From the NCBI GenBank assembly GCA_030037545.1, contig JASHRF010000108.1, forward strand, positions 1 to 64,000: 64,000 nucleotides of DNA. The letters run 5' to 3'. Origin of the DNA: Acidobacteriaceae bacterium (GTDB lineage Bacteria > Acidobacteriota > Terriglobia > Terriglobales > Acidobacteriaceae). Made by a program: the position numbers and the translations under genes. The first letter of the stretch is position 1. Each line of letters begins with the position of its first letter. Below are positions 30,672 to 38,539 of this stretch, piece by piece. The notes under the pieces are model-generated. The model did no database searches and had not been told where the DNA came from. It was given only the letters and a program-made list of their open reading frames with translations.

Positions 30672-30722
30672 GATTGTTCACATCACGATTGAGGAGCAAA
30701 ATCAAACGCAGGAGGAGCGAAG

Positions 30723-31394
30723 TTGCCGCAACGGTCAGGAATCCTCGCTGACGATCCGCTTAGCGGCCGGTGCCCGACCAGTCATGAACGGATGGCGGGA
30801 CAGCTCTGGGATGCGTCGTACCACGACGGACCTGCGCCTTGGGATATTGGGCGACCGCAACCGGCAATCGTGCGCCTGGCCTCGGCAGGCGGATTCGCCG
30901 GAGCGATGCTCGATGCGGGCTGTGGGACCGGTGAGAACGCTCTCCATATCGCCGCGCTGGGATTGCCGGGGCTGGGTCCGGTTTTGGGCGTTGACGTGGC
31001 AGAAACGGCGCTGGCGATGGCCCGAAAGAAGGCCAGCGACCGTGGCATCGAGATTGAGTTCGCGGCGGCTGACGCCTTCCAACTGGCGCGTCTCGGGCGC
31101 AAGTTCAGTACGGTGCTGGACTGCGGGCTGTTTCACACCTGCGACGGCGACGAGCGGCACGCGTACGTAGCGAGTCTGGCATCGGTGACTGAGCGCGATG
31201 GAACCGTGCACGTGCTGTGCTTCAGTGACGAGGGCCCCGATATCGGCCCGCATCCCGTCAGCCGGGAAGAGCTGAACGCGGCGTTCAACTCCAGCAGCGG
31301 ATGGAAAATCGCCGTCATAAAACCGGAGCGGATCGAGACGAGAATTCACGATAACGGTGTATCGGCCTGGTTGGCGACCATCAAACGGATTTAA
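30723..31394 (+). CDS. Class I SAM-dependent methyltransferase
   Basis: The protein has 223 residues and is soluble. Motif I reads MLDAGCGTGENALHIAALG (SAM-binding loop, ~residues 62-80), followed by VLGVDVAETALAMARKKA (acidic loop) and FSTVLDCGLFH (motif IV region). The N-terminus has WDASYHDGPAPWDIGRPQPA, a block seen in thiopurine/TehB-like methyltransferases. The substrate is unknown. TTG 30723 is chosen because AGGAGG lies seven bases upstream and no ATG or GTG in frame is better placed. The gene lies alone between the zinc-ribbon gene and rimO, all on the plus strand. Confidence 0.85.
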   Translation: MPQRSGILADDPLSGRCPTSHERMAGQLWDASYHDGPAPWDIGRPQPAIVRLASAGGFAGAMLDAGCGTGENALHIAALGLPGLGPVLGVDVAETALAMARKKASDRGIEIEFAAADAFQLARLGRKFSTVLDCGLFHTCDGDERHAYVASLASVTERDGTVHVLCFSDEGPDIGPHPVSREELNAAFNSSSGWKIAVIKPERIETRIHDNGVSAWLATIKRI

Positions 31395-31468
31395 GCTGCC
31401 GAATTGGTCAGCCCAGTGAACGGTCCTCGCCGTCACTCATGCTCATGCTTCCCGGGACAGATCGTCCA

Positions 31469-31497
31469 CTGTCAACGGTCCAACGTGCCGGTACAAT
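31469..31497 (+). promoter_or_regulatory. Candidate sigma-70 promoter for rimO, giving a leaderless mRNA
   Basis: CTGTCA at 31469-31474 and TACAAT at 31492-31497 are separated by 17 bases (4/6 and 5/6 consensus matches). The GTG start of rimO begins six bases after the -10, so transcription would start at or next to the start codon. No Shine-Dalgarno sequence is present. Confidence 0.55.
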
Positions 31498-31503
31498 GGA
31501 TAA

Positions 31504-33018
31504 GTGAGCACAACCACGCACAAACCTTCCCCCGTGGTGGGATTTGTTTCGCTCGGCTGCCCCAAAAACCTGGTCGATTCCGAGGTCATGATGGGGCTCC
31601 TGGACCGCGCCGGCGCACGCCTGACAGCACGGCCTGAAGAGGCCGAAATCCTGGTCGTCAACACCTGCAGCTTCATCGACACCGCCAAGCAGGAGTCGGT
31701 CGACACCATCCTGGAAATGGCGCGGCATAAAACCACCGGCTCGGCCAAAAAGCTCATCGTCGCTGGTTGCCTGGTAGAGCGCTACCGCAACGAAATCCGC
31801 AAAAACATCCCCGAAGTGGACGCTGTCGTCGGCACCGGCGAGCTGGAGTCGATTCTTGAAGCCGCCGGCGTAGCTTCCGGCGCAGCGCCCTCGCCTTTCA
31901 CTATCCTAACCAGCGTAAACGCCGAGACCCGGTCCGGGCACGAATCCCAGGCAGGCACGCACAAGACTGCTTCGCGTCAAGAAGGTGATGCCCGCGAGCG
32001 CCACGGCCGCTTCCGCCGCGACGCATGGCAGGGCGCCGCTCACTTATTGCCCACATATCTTTATGACGATAAGACCCCACGGGTCTTATCGACCCCGCGC
32101 GCATCGGCCTACATCAAAATCGCCGAGGGTTGCGACCATCCTTGCAGCTTCTGCATCATCCCCAACCTGCGCGGCAAGTTCCGCTCCCGCCGCTTCGAGT
32201 CGGTAGTCGCCGAGGCACAGCAGCTCGTGGCCCGCGGCGCAAAGGAAATTACGCTCATCGGCCAGGACACCACCTGCTATGGCGAAGATTTCGGCCTGAA
32301 AGATGGGTTGGCGGCGCTGCTCGATGCAATCGCCCGCATCGAGGGCCTGCGATGGCTGCGCTTCCTCTACGCTTATCCCAACCGTATCACCGGCCGCCTG
32401 CTCGAGACCATCTCCCGGCACGACAACATCTGCAAGTATCTCGACGTGCCGCTGCAGCATGCCTCACCCGGCGTGCTCAAGCGCATGAAGCGCGGTGCCA
32501 GCGCCGATATTTTTTTGAAGACCTTGGAAAAAGTCCGGACAGCAGTGCCTGGAATCGCCCTCCGCACTAGTTTGATTGTCGGCTTCCCCGGCGAGTCGCT
32601 CCGCGATTTTGAGCTTTTGGAGGAGTTTATTGCCGAAGCCAGGTTTGACTGGCTGGGCGTCTTCAGCTACTCCGACGAAGAAGGCTCAGACGCACATGGC
32701 CTCGATAGCAAAGTCCCCAAGCGCACTATCGAAGCCCGCAAGCGCCGGCTGATGAAGCTCCAGCAGTCCATCTCCCGCCAAGCCAAGCAGAAGTGGGTGG
32801 GCCGCGAGGTCACGCTACTGGCCGAAGGAGAGAGCGACGAGACTCCTCTGCTCTGGGAGGGCCGCACCCAGTTCCACGCTCCCGAAATCGACGGCAAAGT
32901 CTACATGAACGATTTCGGCGTACTGGAAACCCTGGAACCGGGCCGCTTCTACCGCGCCCAGATCACCGAGGCCCATGACTACGATGTGGTGGCGCGGGTG
33001 GTCTCGAAGGAGAGCTAG
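31504..33018 (+). CDS. rimO: Ribosomal protein S12 methylthiotransferase
   Basis: The protein has 504 residues. RimO is a radical-SAM enzyme that methylthiolates an Asp of ribosomal protein S12 using two Fe-S clusters. The N-terminal UPF0004 domain starts GFVSLGCPKNLVDSEVMMG, with its three Cys ligands in the first ~85 residues. The radical-SAM triad is in CDHPCSFCIIP (~210), and a TRAM domain ends the protein. It is longer than the usual ~440 because ~55 residues rich in charged and Thr/Ser residues are inserted at about 125-180, just before the PTYLYDDKTPR block. It starts at GTG 31504 without a ribosome binding site. Confidence 0.94.
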   Translation: MSTTTHKPSPVVGFVSLGCPKNLVDSEVMMGLLDRAGARLTARPEEAEILVVNTCSFIDTAKQESVDTILEMARHKTTGSAKKLIVAGCLVERYRNEIRKNIPEVDAVVGTGELESILEAAGVASGAAPSPFTILTSVNAETRSGHESQAGTHKTASRQEGDARERHGRFRRDAWQGAAHLLPTYLYDDKTPRVLSTPRASAYIKIAEGCDHPCSFCIIPNLRGKFRSRRFESVVAEAQQLVARGAKEITLIGQDTTCYGEDFGLKDGLAALLDAIARIEGLRWLRFLYAYPNRITGRLLETISRHDNICKYLDVPLQHASPGVLKRMKRGASADIFLKTLEKVRTAVPGIALRTSLIVGFPGESLRDFELLEEFIAEARFDWLGVFSYSDEEGSDAHGLDSKVPKRTIEARKRRLMKLQQSISRQAKQKWVGREVTLLAEGESDETPLLWEGRTQFHAPEIDGKVYMNDFGVLETLEPGRFYRAQITEAHDYDVVARVVSKES

Positions 33019-33134
33019 CGCCGCTGTATGTGCGGGTTCGGAGACGCGCGCCACAGCCGGTCTGGACAGCCTGCGGAAAAGCTCCCAACGAAGAGTGGTG
33101 CCAGGCGCCGCTTTATTCTGCTAAACTCTCGGGC

Positions 33135-33962
33135 ATGAATAAGCGGCTTTCCCGCCACCTGATCGCCGTGGGCGCTGGGCTGCTGGCCCTGTGTGCCGCG
33201 CTTTCTCTGCGTCCATCCGCCTCCGCGCAGGACTGGGCCAAACAAATCCTCGATAAATCGCCGCGTCACCAGGAGTGGGTGAAAATCCACGAGGGGCAAC
33301 GCACTTTGCAGGCCTTCATCGTCTACCCCCAGCTCAAAAACAAGGCGTCGGTGATCCTGATGGTTCATGAGATCTTCGGCCTCACTGACTGGGTGCGCAG
33401 CATGGCCGACGATCTGGCCGCTCAGGGTTACGTCGTCATCGTTCCCGACCTGCTCTCCGGAACCGGACCCAACCGCGGCGGCAGCGAATCGTATCCCGAC
33501 CAGGATGCACGCGTGCGCGCGGTTTCCATGCTCGATCCCGACCACGTAAACGTCGACCTGAACGCCGCGGCCGACTATGCGCTGAAGCTGCCCGCCGCCA
33601 ACGGAAAGCTCGCCGTGATCGGCTTCTGCTGGGGCGGAGGAAAGTCGTTTGAGTTTGCCACCGTGCGCCACGATCTAAGCGCGTCCTTCGTCTTCTATGG
33701 CCCTCCGCCAGAAGATCTCGCCGCCATCACCGCACCGGTCTATGCCTTCTACGCCGGGAACGACGCCCGCATTACGGCCACCGTCCCAGCCACCGAGGCG
33801 GCCATGCAGAAGCTGGGCAAGACGTACGAGCCCGTGGTCTACGCAGGCGCCGGCCACGGCTTCATGCGCCTGGGCGAAGATCCCGGCAATACCAATCCTG
33901 CCAATGTCAGCGCGCGAAAAGAAGCCATGCAGCGCCTGCTGTCGCTGCTCAAACACATCTGA
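33135..33962 (+). CDS. Secreted dienelactone hydrolase family protein
   Basis: This 275-residue alpha/beta hydrolase follows a signal peptide (~1-31, ending ASA|Q). The nucleophile is Cys in GFCWGGG (~158), the Asp is in YAGNDARI and the His is in GAGHGFMR, i.e. the Cys-His-Asp triad of the DLH family. Classical enzymes hydrolyse dienelactone in chlorocatechol breakdown; exported homologues have unknown substrates. ATG 33135 gives a proper signal peptide. The frame is open further upstream to 33030, but that region encodes no signal. No clear ribosome binding site is present. Confidence 0.88.
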   Translation: MNKRLSRHLIAVGAGLLALCAALSLRPSASAQDWAKQILDKSPRHQEWVKIHEGQRTLQAFIVYPQLKNKASVILMVHEIFGLTDWVRSMADDLAAQGYVVIVPDLLSGTGPNRGGSESYPDQDARVRAVSMLDPDHVNVDLNAAADYALKLPAANGKLAVIGFCWGGGKSFEFATVRHDLSASFVFYGPPPEDLAAITAPVYAFYAGNDARITATVPATEAAMQKLGKTYEPVVYAGAGHGFMRLGEDPGNTNPANVSARKEAMQRLLSLLKHI

Positions 33963-34575
33963 TTCGTCGCGCAAGCGCGAGTGGGTCAGATTTCCCCTAA
34001 CGGCCTGCAAGCCTTACCATGCTCGGAACCACTATGCACATCTCGCCTGGCGCCGGCTTCCAGGCACCACCGTGTGCGAAGGTGAGGGAATCGATTTCGA
34101 GCCAGCCAGCGGACGCCAGGCCCGCTACGACGAATTCAGAAGAAGCCTCGCTTTCGCCGGCTGGAGTGAAATCCACATGCAAATGCTGCGTGATCGGGGC
34201 ATCGCCGGGAGAGACCAACTCCGCCCGAGGCTTGCTGTCGTAACCGTGCACTGTCACTTCAGCCGATTTGATGCTGGGCGCGAAGATTTTGGTGAGCGGC
34301 GCGCGCGACAAGACTAGATGCAGCCGCGGGAGCAAGGCGGAGCCGTTCGCTTAGATACGCCAATGGCTGCCAGGCGAGCAGAAAAAGTGCCTCTTCCGCT
34401 GGAAGAACGCAGCTTCCGCCACAGATTTTTGCTAACGGATCTGAACGTATTCAGCGGCTGGGACCCTGGCGCACTCCCTCTGTGCACAGGCGGGTGATGA
34501 GGTGCGGACGCTCCGACGCGCAACGCGTTACTATAAATCTTGATCGCGGCCGCAAAGGCGCGCGCTCCAATAAGG
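33963..34575. other. Intergenic region with a truncated coding remnant
   Basis: This 613-base stretch lies between the dienelactone hydrolase and yacG. A small perfect hairpin (TCGCGC-AA-GCGCGA, 33967-33980) follows the hydrolase gene. A minus-strand fragment occupies 33997-34335 and nothing else convincing is seen. TATAAA about 45 bases before the yacG ATG may be a -10. Confidence 0.45.
33997..34335 (-). pseudogene. C-terminal remnant of a hypothetical extracytoplasmic protein
   Basis: The frame encodes about 112 residues with protein-like composition: a beta-rich stretch (SAEVTVHGYDSKPRAEL, then WLEIDSLTFAHGGAWKP). It resembles the C-terminal part of conserved hypothetical secreted proteins seen in Acidobacteria, recalled only in general form. 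There is no signal peptide, no ribosome binding site, and an in-frame stop lies just upstream of the TTG at 34335, so the 5' end appears lost. It could alternatively be a short intact gene. Confidence 0.35.
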
Positions 34576-34806
34576 ATGAGCGCTCGAAAAAAATCCGCCA
34601 AGCTTCTGCGCTGCCCCACCTGCGGCACTCTGCTGCGGCCGCAGGATGAGGATTTTCCTTTCTGCAGCGACCGCTGCCGCAAAATCGACCTCGGCAAATG
34701 GGCCACGGGCGTTTACAAGATCAGCTCACCGGTTCTCGATCCGGAAGTCCTGGAAGACCTCGGCGGCAGGGGCGGCAGCAGGGGCGAGGGCTCGCATGAC
34801 GACTGA
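34576..34806 (+). CDS. yacG: DNA gyrase inhibitor YacG-like zinc protein
   Basis: The protein has 76 residues. CPTCG and FCSDRCRKIDLGKWATGVYKI form the zinc-binding and core motifs of YacG, which in E. coli binds GyrB and inhibits gyrase. The four Cys ligands are all present. The C-terminal tail is Gly/Arg-rich and overlaps the next gene by 11 bases. ATG 34576 has AAGG immediately upstream; a TTG at 34540 is the only alternative and sits almost on a possible -10 element. It forms a two-gene unit with pgpA. Confidence 0.88.
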   Translation: MSARKKSAKLLRCPTCGTLLRPQDEDFPFCSDRCRKIDLGKWATGVYKISSPVLDPEVLEDLGGRGGSRGEGSHDD

Positions 34807-35311
34807 TCGATCGGCCGCTGCTCCCACTCAGATTCCGACCCGCAAAACGCATTGGGCGTTCCTCACAGCCACATTTCTTGGCATCGGTTACCTCAGGCCA
34901 GGTCCCGGCACGTGGGCTTCGACAGCCGCGGTGCTGCTGTGGGCTGGGGCGGCCTGGGGGCTGCATTTGTCCTCGCTGGGTCTCAATCTGCTGCTGGCCG
35001 CGGGCATTCTGCTGGCTATAGCTCTGGGGGTGCCTGCCGCCACCATCGCGGAGCGCAAGAGTGGGCGCCACGACCCTGGTTTCGTGGTCATCGACGAGGT
35101 CGCGGGGCAGTGGGTCGCGCTGCTCGGATGTCCGCGCGACTGGCCCCACGCCCTCATTGCGCTGGTTTTCTTCAGGCTGCTCGACATCACGAAACCGTTC
35201 CCAGCCCGGCAACTGGAGAGCCTGCCCGAGGGCTGGGGCATCGTTTGCGACGACGTGGCCGCGGGACTGTATGCTTTGGGTATTGTGGCTCTTGTGCGCA
35301 TCTGGTACTGA
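34796..35311 (+). CDS. pgpA: Phosphatidylglycerophosphatase A
   Basis: This 171-residue inner-membrane protein has about four hydrophobic segments. It dephosphorylates phosphatidylglycerol phosphate in phospholipid synthesis. Signature blocks are FLGIGYLRPGPGTWAS near residue 22 and VIDEVAGQWVALL near 100, the latter with the acidic catalytic residues, followed by FFRLLDITKPFP. ATG 34796 has GAGGG upstream and overlaps the 3' end of yacG by 11 bases, so translation is probably coupled. Confidence 0.92.
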   Translation: MTTDRSAAAPTQIPTRKTHWAFLTATFLGIGYLRPGPGTWASTAAVLLWAGAAWGLHLSSLGLNLLLAAGILLAIALGVPAATIAERKSGRHDPGFVVIDEVAGQWVALLGCPRDWPHALIALVFFRLLDITKPFPARQLESLPEGWGIVCDDVAAGLYALGIVALVRIWY

Positions 35312-35323
35312 AATGCGGTAAGC

Positions 35324-36373
35324 ATGGCTCGCAGTTCGTCCCAATCCGTTCCCGAATCGGCGCCCGTGCCGCGCATCGCCGACGTTACCCCGGCGGCCGC
35401 CCTGCCTCTGGGCGAAGTGGAGCTGACGGGCGCCAACCTGGGCCCGCACAAATTCGGGCCGCCCGCGGTTCTGGTAGATGGCGAACCGGCCCAGGTGCTC
35501 ATGAGCCGTCCCGCGCGCCTGGCGTTTCGCGTGCCGGAAAACGCCTCCACCGGCCTCGTCGAAGTCCGCAGCCCCGCCGGCATGAGCAATACCGTGCCTC
35601 TGCGCGTGGCTCGTCAGTTGACCGACGGCCTGCACCCCGTCACCAGCCCGGCCGTCAGCCGCTCGGGCATGATCTACGCCACCATCTCTGGCCCTCGCGG
35701 AAAACAAACCCCGGTTTCGGTGGTACGCATCAGCCCTGACGGCCGTGGCACACCCTTTGTTACCGGCATCCTGAACGCCACCGGCCTGGCCTTCAACGTC
35801 GAGGGCGATCTCTTTGTCACCTCGCGCGCCGAGGGCAATGTTTACCGCATCGACGCGGCCGGCGAATCCACCGTCTACGCCGAAGGCATGGGCGTAGCCA
35901 CCGGCTGCGTCTTCGACAGCCAAGGCAATCTCTTTGTCGGAGACCGCAGCGGCACCATCTTCAAAATCAATCCGCAGCGCCAGATCTTTGTGCACGCCAC
36001 GCTCGAGCCCAGCGTGGCCGCCTATCACATGGCTGTGAATGCCGAAGGCTGCCTGTTTGTCTCCGCGCCCTCGCTCTCCTCGAACGAGGCCATCTGGACG
36101 GTCGAGCCCAACGGCGACACCCGCGCCTGGTTTCGCGGCCTGGGACGCCCGCAGGGACTGGCGCTTTCGCGCGAGGGCGATGTGTACGTTGCGGCATGCT
36201 TGCACGGGCGTCGTGGGCTGGTGCGCGTGACGCGGGAGGGAGAGGCGTCGTTAGCCCTCGCCGGCATGAATCTGGTCGGCGTGGCCTTTTCGCCCCTCGG
36301 CTCCGCCATCCTCGCCACCCACGACGCCGTTTATGATGTGGATTTGGGTGTGGAGGGGCTGGATTTGTTCTAG
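35324..36373 (+). CDS. NHL/SMP-30-like beta-propeller protein with IPT/TIG domain
   Basis: The protein has 349 residues. Residues ~15-95 form an IPT/TIG immunoglobulin-like fold (ADVTPAAALPLGEVELTGANLG). The rest is a six-bladed propeller of the SMP-30/NHL type with repeated units such as GLAFNVEGDLFVTSR, GCVFDSQGNLFVGDR and GLALSREGDVYVAA. There is no signal peptide. SMP-30 proteins are lactonases or binding proteins; the metal site cannot be confirmed by eye. It starts 12 bases after pgpA, so co-transcription is possible. Confidence 0.8.
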   Translation: MARSSSQSVPESAPVPRIADVTPAAALPLGEVELTGANLGPHKFGPPAVLVDGEPAQVLMSRPARLAFRVPENASTGLVEVRSPAGMSNTVPLRVARQLTDGLHPVTSPAVSRSGMIYATISGPRGKQTPVSVVRISPDGRGTPFVTGILNATGLAFNVEGDLFVTSRAEGNVYRIDAAGESTVYAEGMGVATGCVFDSQGNLFVGDRSGTIFKINPQRQIFVHATLEPSVAAYHMAVNAEGCLFVSAPSLSSNEAIWTVEPNGDTRAWFRGLGRPQGLALSREGDVYVAACLHGRRGLVRVTREGEASLALAGMNLVGVAFSPLGSAILATHDAVYDVDLGVEGLDLF

Positions 36374-36507
36374 CTGCGAGCTTTCAGCTATCAGCCTTTC
36401 CGGTGATTCAATCTGCAGCCGTGAGGACGCCGGGATCGGAGCAGAGGCCGTTTTGTCCGGCAACACGCGAGCTAAGAGCTGAAAGCTGAAGGCTGGAAGC
36501 TGTTCTT
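36374..36507. repeat. Intergenic block with inverted AGCTTTCAGCT-type ends
   Basis: The left end (GAGCTTTCAGCTATCAGCC) and right end (GAGCTGAAAGCTGAAGGCT) are inverted, imperfect copies around ~90 bases of unrelated sequence. The same motif family occurs at 25434-25495. It resembles a dispersed palindromic intergenic element. Confidence 0.5.
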
Positions 36508-37752
36508 ATGAGATCCGAGATCATCGCCGTCGGTTCTGAGATGTTGACCCCGCACCGCCAGGATACGAACTCTCTTTATCTGACCCAAAAGCTCAATGAG
36601 ATCGGCGTGAGCGTCGCCTTCAAGTCCATCGTCGGCGATCGCCGCCGCGATCTGCTCAATGCCATCCGCATCGCCCTGGGCCGCGTGGACATCGTGATCC
36701 TCATGGGCGGCTTGGGCCCCACCGAAGACGACCTGACGCGCGAAGCGGCGGCCGAGGCCCTCGAACTCTCTCTGCGCCGCGATGCCCAGCAGGTGGCCGC
36801 GCTGCATGCCCGCGCCGCCAGCTGGCGCATTTCCATGCCGCCCAATAATCTGAAGCAGGCCGACGTGCTCGAAGGCGCAACCCTGCTGCCCAATCCCAAC
36901 GGCAGTGCGCCCGGCCAGTGGCTCGACACCGTCTTCAATGGCTATCGCAAGCTGGTCTTGCTTCTCCCCGGCCCTCCCCACGAGTGCCGTCCGCTCTTCG
37001 ACTCCGAGTGCCTGCCCCGCCTCGAGGAGGTGGTGCCGCCGCGCGCCATCGCCACGCGCACTCTCAAGGCGGCCATGATTGCCGAGTCGCAGGCCGACAA
37101 AATCCTGGCGCCCATCTACACCGCCTACGCCGACGTGGAAACCACCATCCTGGCCCACGCCGGCGACCTGCAGCTTACGCTCATCTGCACCAAGCCCGCG
37201 ATTGAAGAAGCGCAGGCGCGCGTCGACGAGCTCGCCGGCCGCATCGAGGAGGCACTCGAAGACTGGCTCTACTCTTCGCAGGGTGATTCGCTGGAGCAGA
37301 TCGTTCTCTACTATCTTGGCTTGCGCCAGGCCACGCTGGCCGTGGCCGAAAGCTGTACCGGCGGCATGATTGCCCAGCGCATCACTTCGGTGCCCGGAAG
37401 CTCACGCTCCTTTCTGGGCGGGGCCATCGTCTACTCCGATGCTCTCAAGTCGGCCTTCGCGGGTGTACCCGCCGATCTGCTCGCACAGCACGGCGCAGTC
37501 TCGGCTGAGGTGGCCAAAGCGCTGGCCCACGGCATCCGGCTGCGCACCGGCGCTACCATCGGTCTCGGTGTCACCGGCATCGCCGGCCCCGTCGGCGGCA
37601 CTGAAGCCAAGCCGGTCGGCCTGGTCCACATCGCCGTCTCCGATGCGCAGAAAACCGAGTCCATGGAGCGCACCTTCCGCGGCGATCGCCGCCGCATCCG
37701 CGAGTGGGCCTCGCAGCAGGCGCTCGATATGGTGCGCCACCGGCTGATGTAG
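36508..37752 (+). CDS. cinA: CinA-family protein (nicotinamide-nucleotide amidohydrolase)
   Basis: This 414-residue protein has two domains. The N-terminal MoCF-like domain (1-~170; EIIAVGSEMLTPHRQDTNS, GGLGPTEDDLTREA) is the COG1058 part, which can act as an ADP-ribose pyrophosphatase. The C-terminal CinA domain (~255-410) shows VAESCTGGMIAQRITSVPGSS, with the active-site Ser in S-C-T-G-G, and GVTGIAGPVGG. Together they recycle NAD breakdown products; the name comes from a competence-inducible gene. Length and motifs are normal. Confidence 0.94.
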   Translation: MRSEIIAVGSEMLTPHRQDTNSLYLTQKLNEIGVSVAFKSIVGDRRRDLLNAIRIALGRVDIVILMGGLGPTEDDLTREAAAEALELSLRRDAQQVAALHARAASWRISMPPNNLKQADVLEGATLLPNPNGSAPGQWLDTVFNGYRKLVLLLPGPPHECRPLFDSECLPRLEEVVPPRAIATRTLKAAMIAESQADKILAPIYTAYADVETTILAHAGDLQLTLICTKPAIEEAQARVDELAGRIEEALEDWLYSSQGDSLEQIVLYYLGLRQATLAVAESCTGGMIAQRITSVPGSSRSFLGGAIVYSDALKSAFAGVPADLLAQHGAVSAEVAKALAHGIRLRTGATIGLGVTGIAGPVGGTEAKPVGLVHIAVSDAQKTESMERTFRGDRRRIREWASQQALDMVRHRLM

Positions 37753-37790
37753 CGCGCTTCGCGGCCGAGCTTAGCGCTCGCGCTCCGCTC

Positions 37791-38120
37791 CTACTTCGAC
37801 CCCACCGGCTTGTACGTTGAAGCTCCAGCCTTTTTCAGCACCGGCACCACGTCTTCCGCGCTCAAAAGCGGCGTGGTCTTCACCGTGCGGCATGATCCGC
37901 CCGCCGCCACGGCCAGCGCAAAGCTGGCCGCGCTGATGTTGTCAGGGAGCTCAAAAATGGCGATGGTATCGTATTCGCCAAAGGAGAGCCACACTCCGAT
38001 CACTTTTCCGCCCAGTTTCTCGATCGCTTTGCTGACAATCTCGCCGCGATTCTCCGGCTTGGCGATCAGCCTCTTCAGCGACTCGGGCGCGTACGAAACC
38101 TGAAACAGGTAAGCTGGCAT
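37791..38120 (-). CDS. GYD domain-containing protein
   Basis: The protein has 109 residues. It matches the GYD family: MPAYLFQVSYAPESLKRLI at the start and a central WLSFGEYDTIAIFELPD carrying the family name motif (G-E/Y-D). These are small ferredoxin-like-fold (dimeric alpha/beta barrel) proteins of unknown function. ATG 38120 has GAGAGG upstream; the frame is open further upstream to 38579 but the added sequence is unlike protein. It is convergent with cinA. Confidence 0.85.
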   Translation of the reverse strand: MPAYLFQVSYAPESLKRLIAKPENRGEIVSKAIEKLGGKVIGVWLSFGEYDTIAIFELPDNISAASFALAVAAGGSCRTVKTTPLLSAEDVVPVLKKAGASTYKPVGSK

Positions 38121-38539
38121 AGCACACCTCTCAAGGGATTTTCTGGCGGGGGAGCTGAGACACCCAAGTTTACATCGGAAACCATGCCGCGCAAAATATT
38201 TCCCAGGGCGCGCAGAAGCTTGCCATCTCCTTTGCGGCTCTCGGAGATTCCCAGGGGATTGAGTGAATTTCCGCCTTCCGCAGGGAAAAACCAACCCCCA
38301 CAAAAATGCATCTAAGCTCTTTCTGAACGCGGGTTTCGCTCGATTGACGACAGATTCAACTGGTGTTAAACATAACCTCAAGGGAGTGGCTGTACCGCAC
38401 GCGCAAGATTTCGCGCGCGGCGCACGTGGTAATGGATCGTCTTCCGGTTCATGCCCGCAGTCATCACCCCGGCGGGTCTCCGGAATTTGCAAGCGGGCCA
38501 GTGTAAGGCAGGCAAGCAATCGATAAGGAGATTCAAAAA
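38121..38539. other. Intergenic region upstream of the TonB receptor gene
   Basis: This is a 419-base divergent spacer between the GYD gene and the receptor gene. Apart from a candidate promoter at 38344-38372 I see no gene, RNA or operator. The leader from that promoter to the ATG would be about 160 bases. Confidence 0.5.
38344..38372 (+). promoter_or_regulatory. Candidate promoter for the TonB-dependent receptor gene
   Basis: TTGACG (5/6) at 38344-38349 is followed 17 bases later by TAAACA, a weak -10. Confidence 0.35.

Larger units (their letters stand above)
30262..30722. other. Intergenic region with a decayed gene and a CGCTAT repeat
   Basis: This 461-base stretch has no intact gene. 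It holds the remnant of an antibiotic-biosynthesis-monooxygenase-like gene on the minus strand (30386-30568), and closer to the methyltransferase a triple CGCTAT repeat at 30651-30671 within an AT-richer leader. Confidence 0.5.

Noticed and set aside
31904-32104. Possible frameshift within rimO suggested by the inserted segment
   Set aside because: The frame stays open and both flanking domains are in register, so it is an insertion and not an error.
34721-36205. Minus-strand frame opposite yacG, pgpA and the propeller gene
   Set aside because: Spans three clear plus-strand genes and has no recognisable domain.
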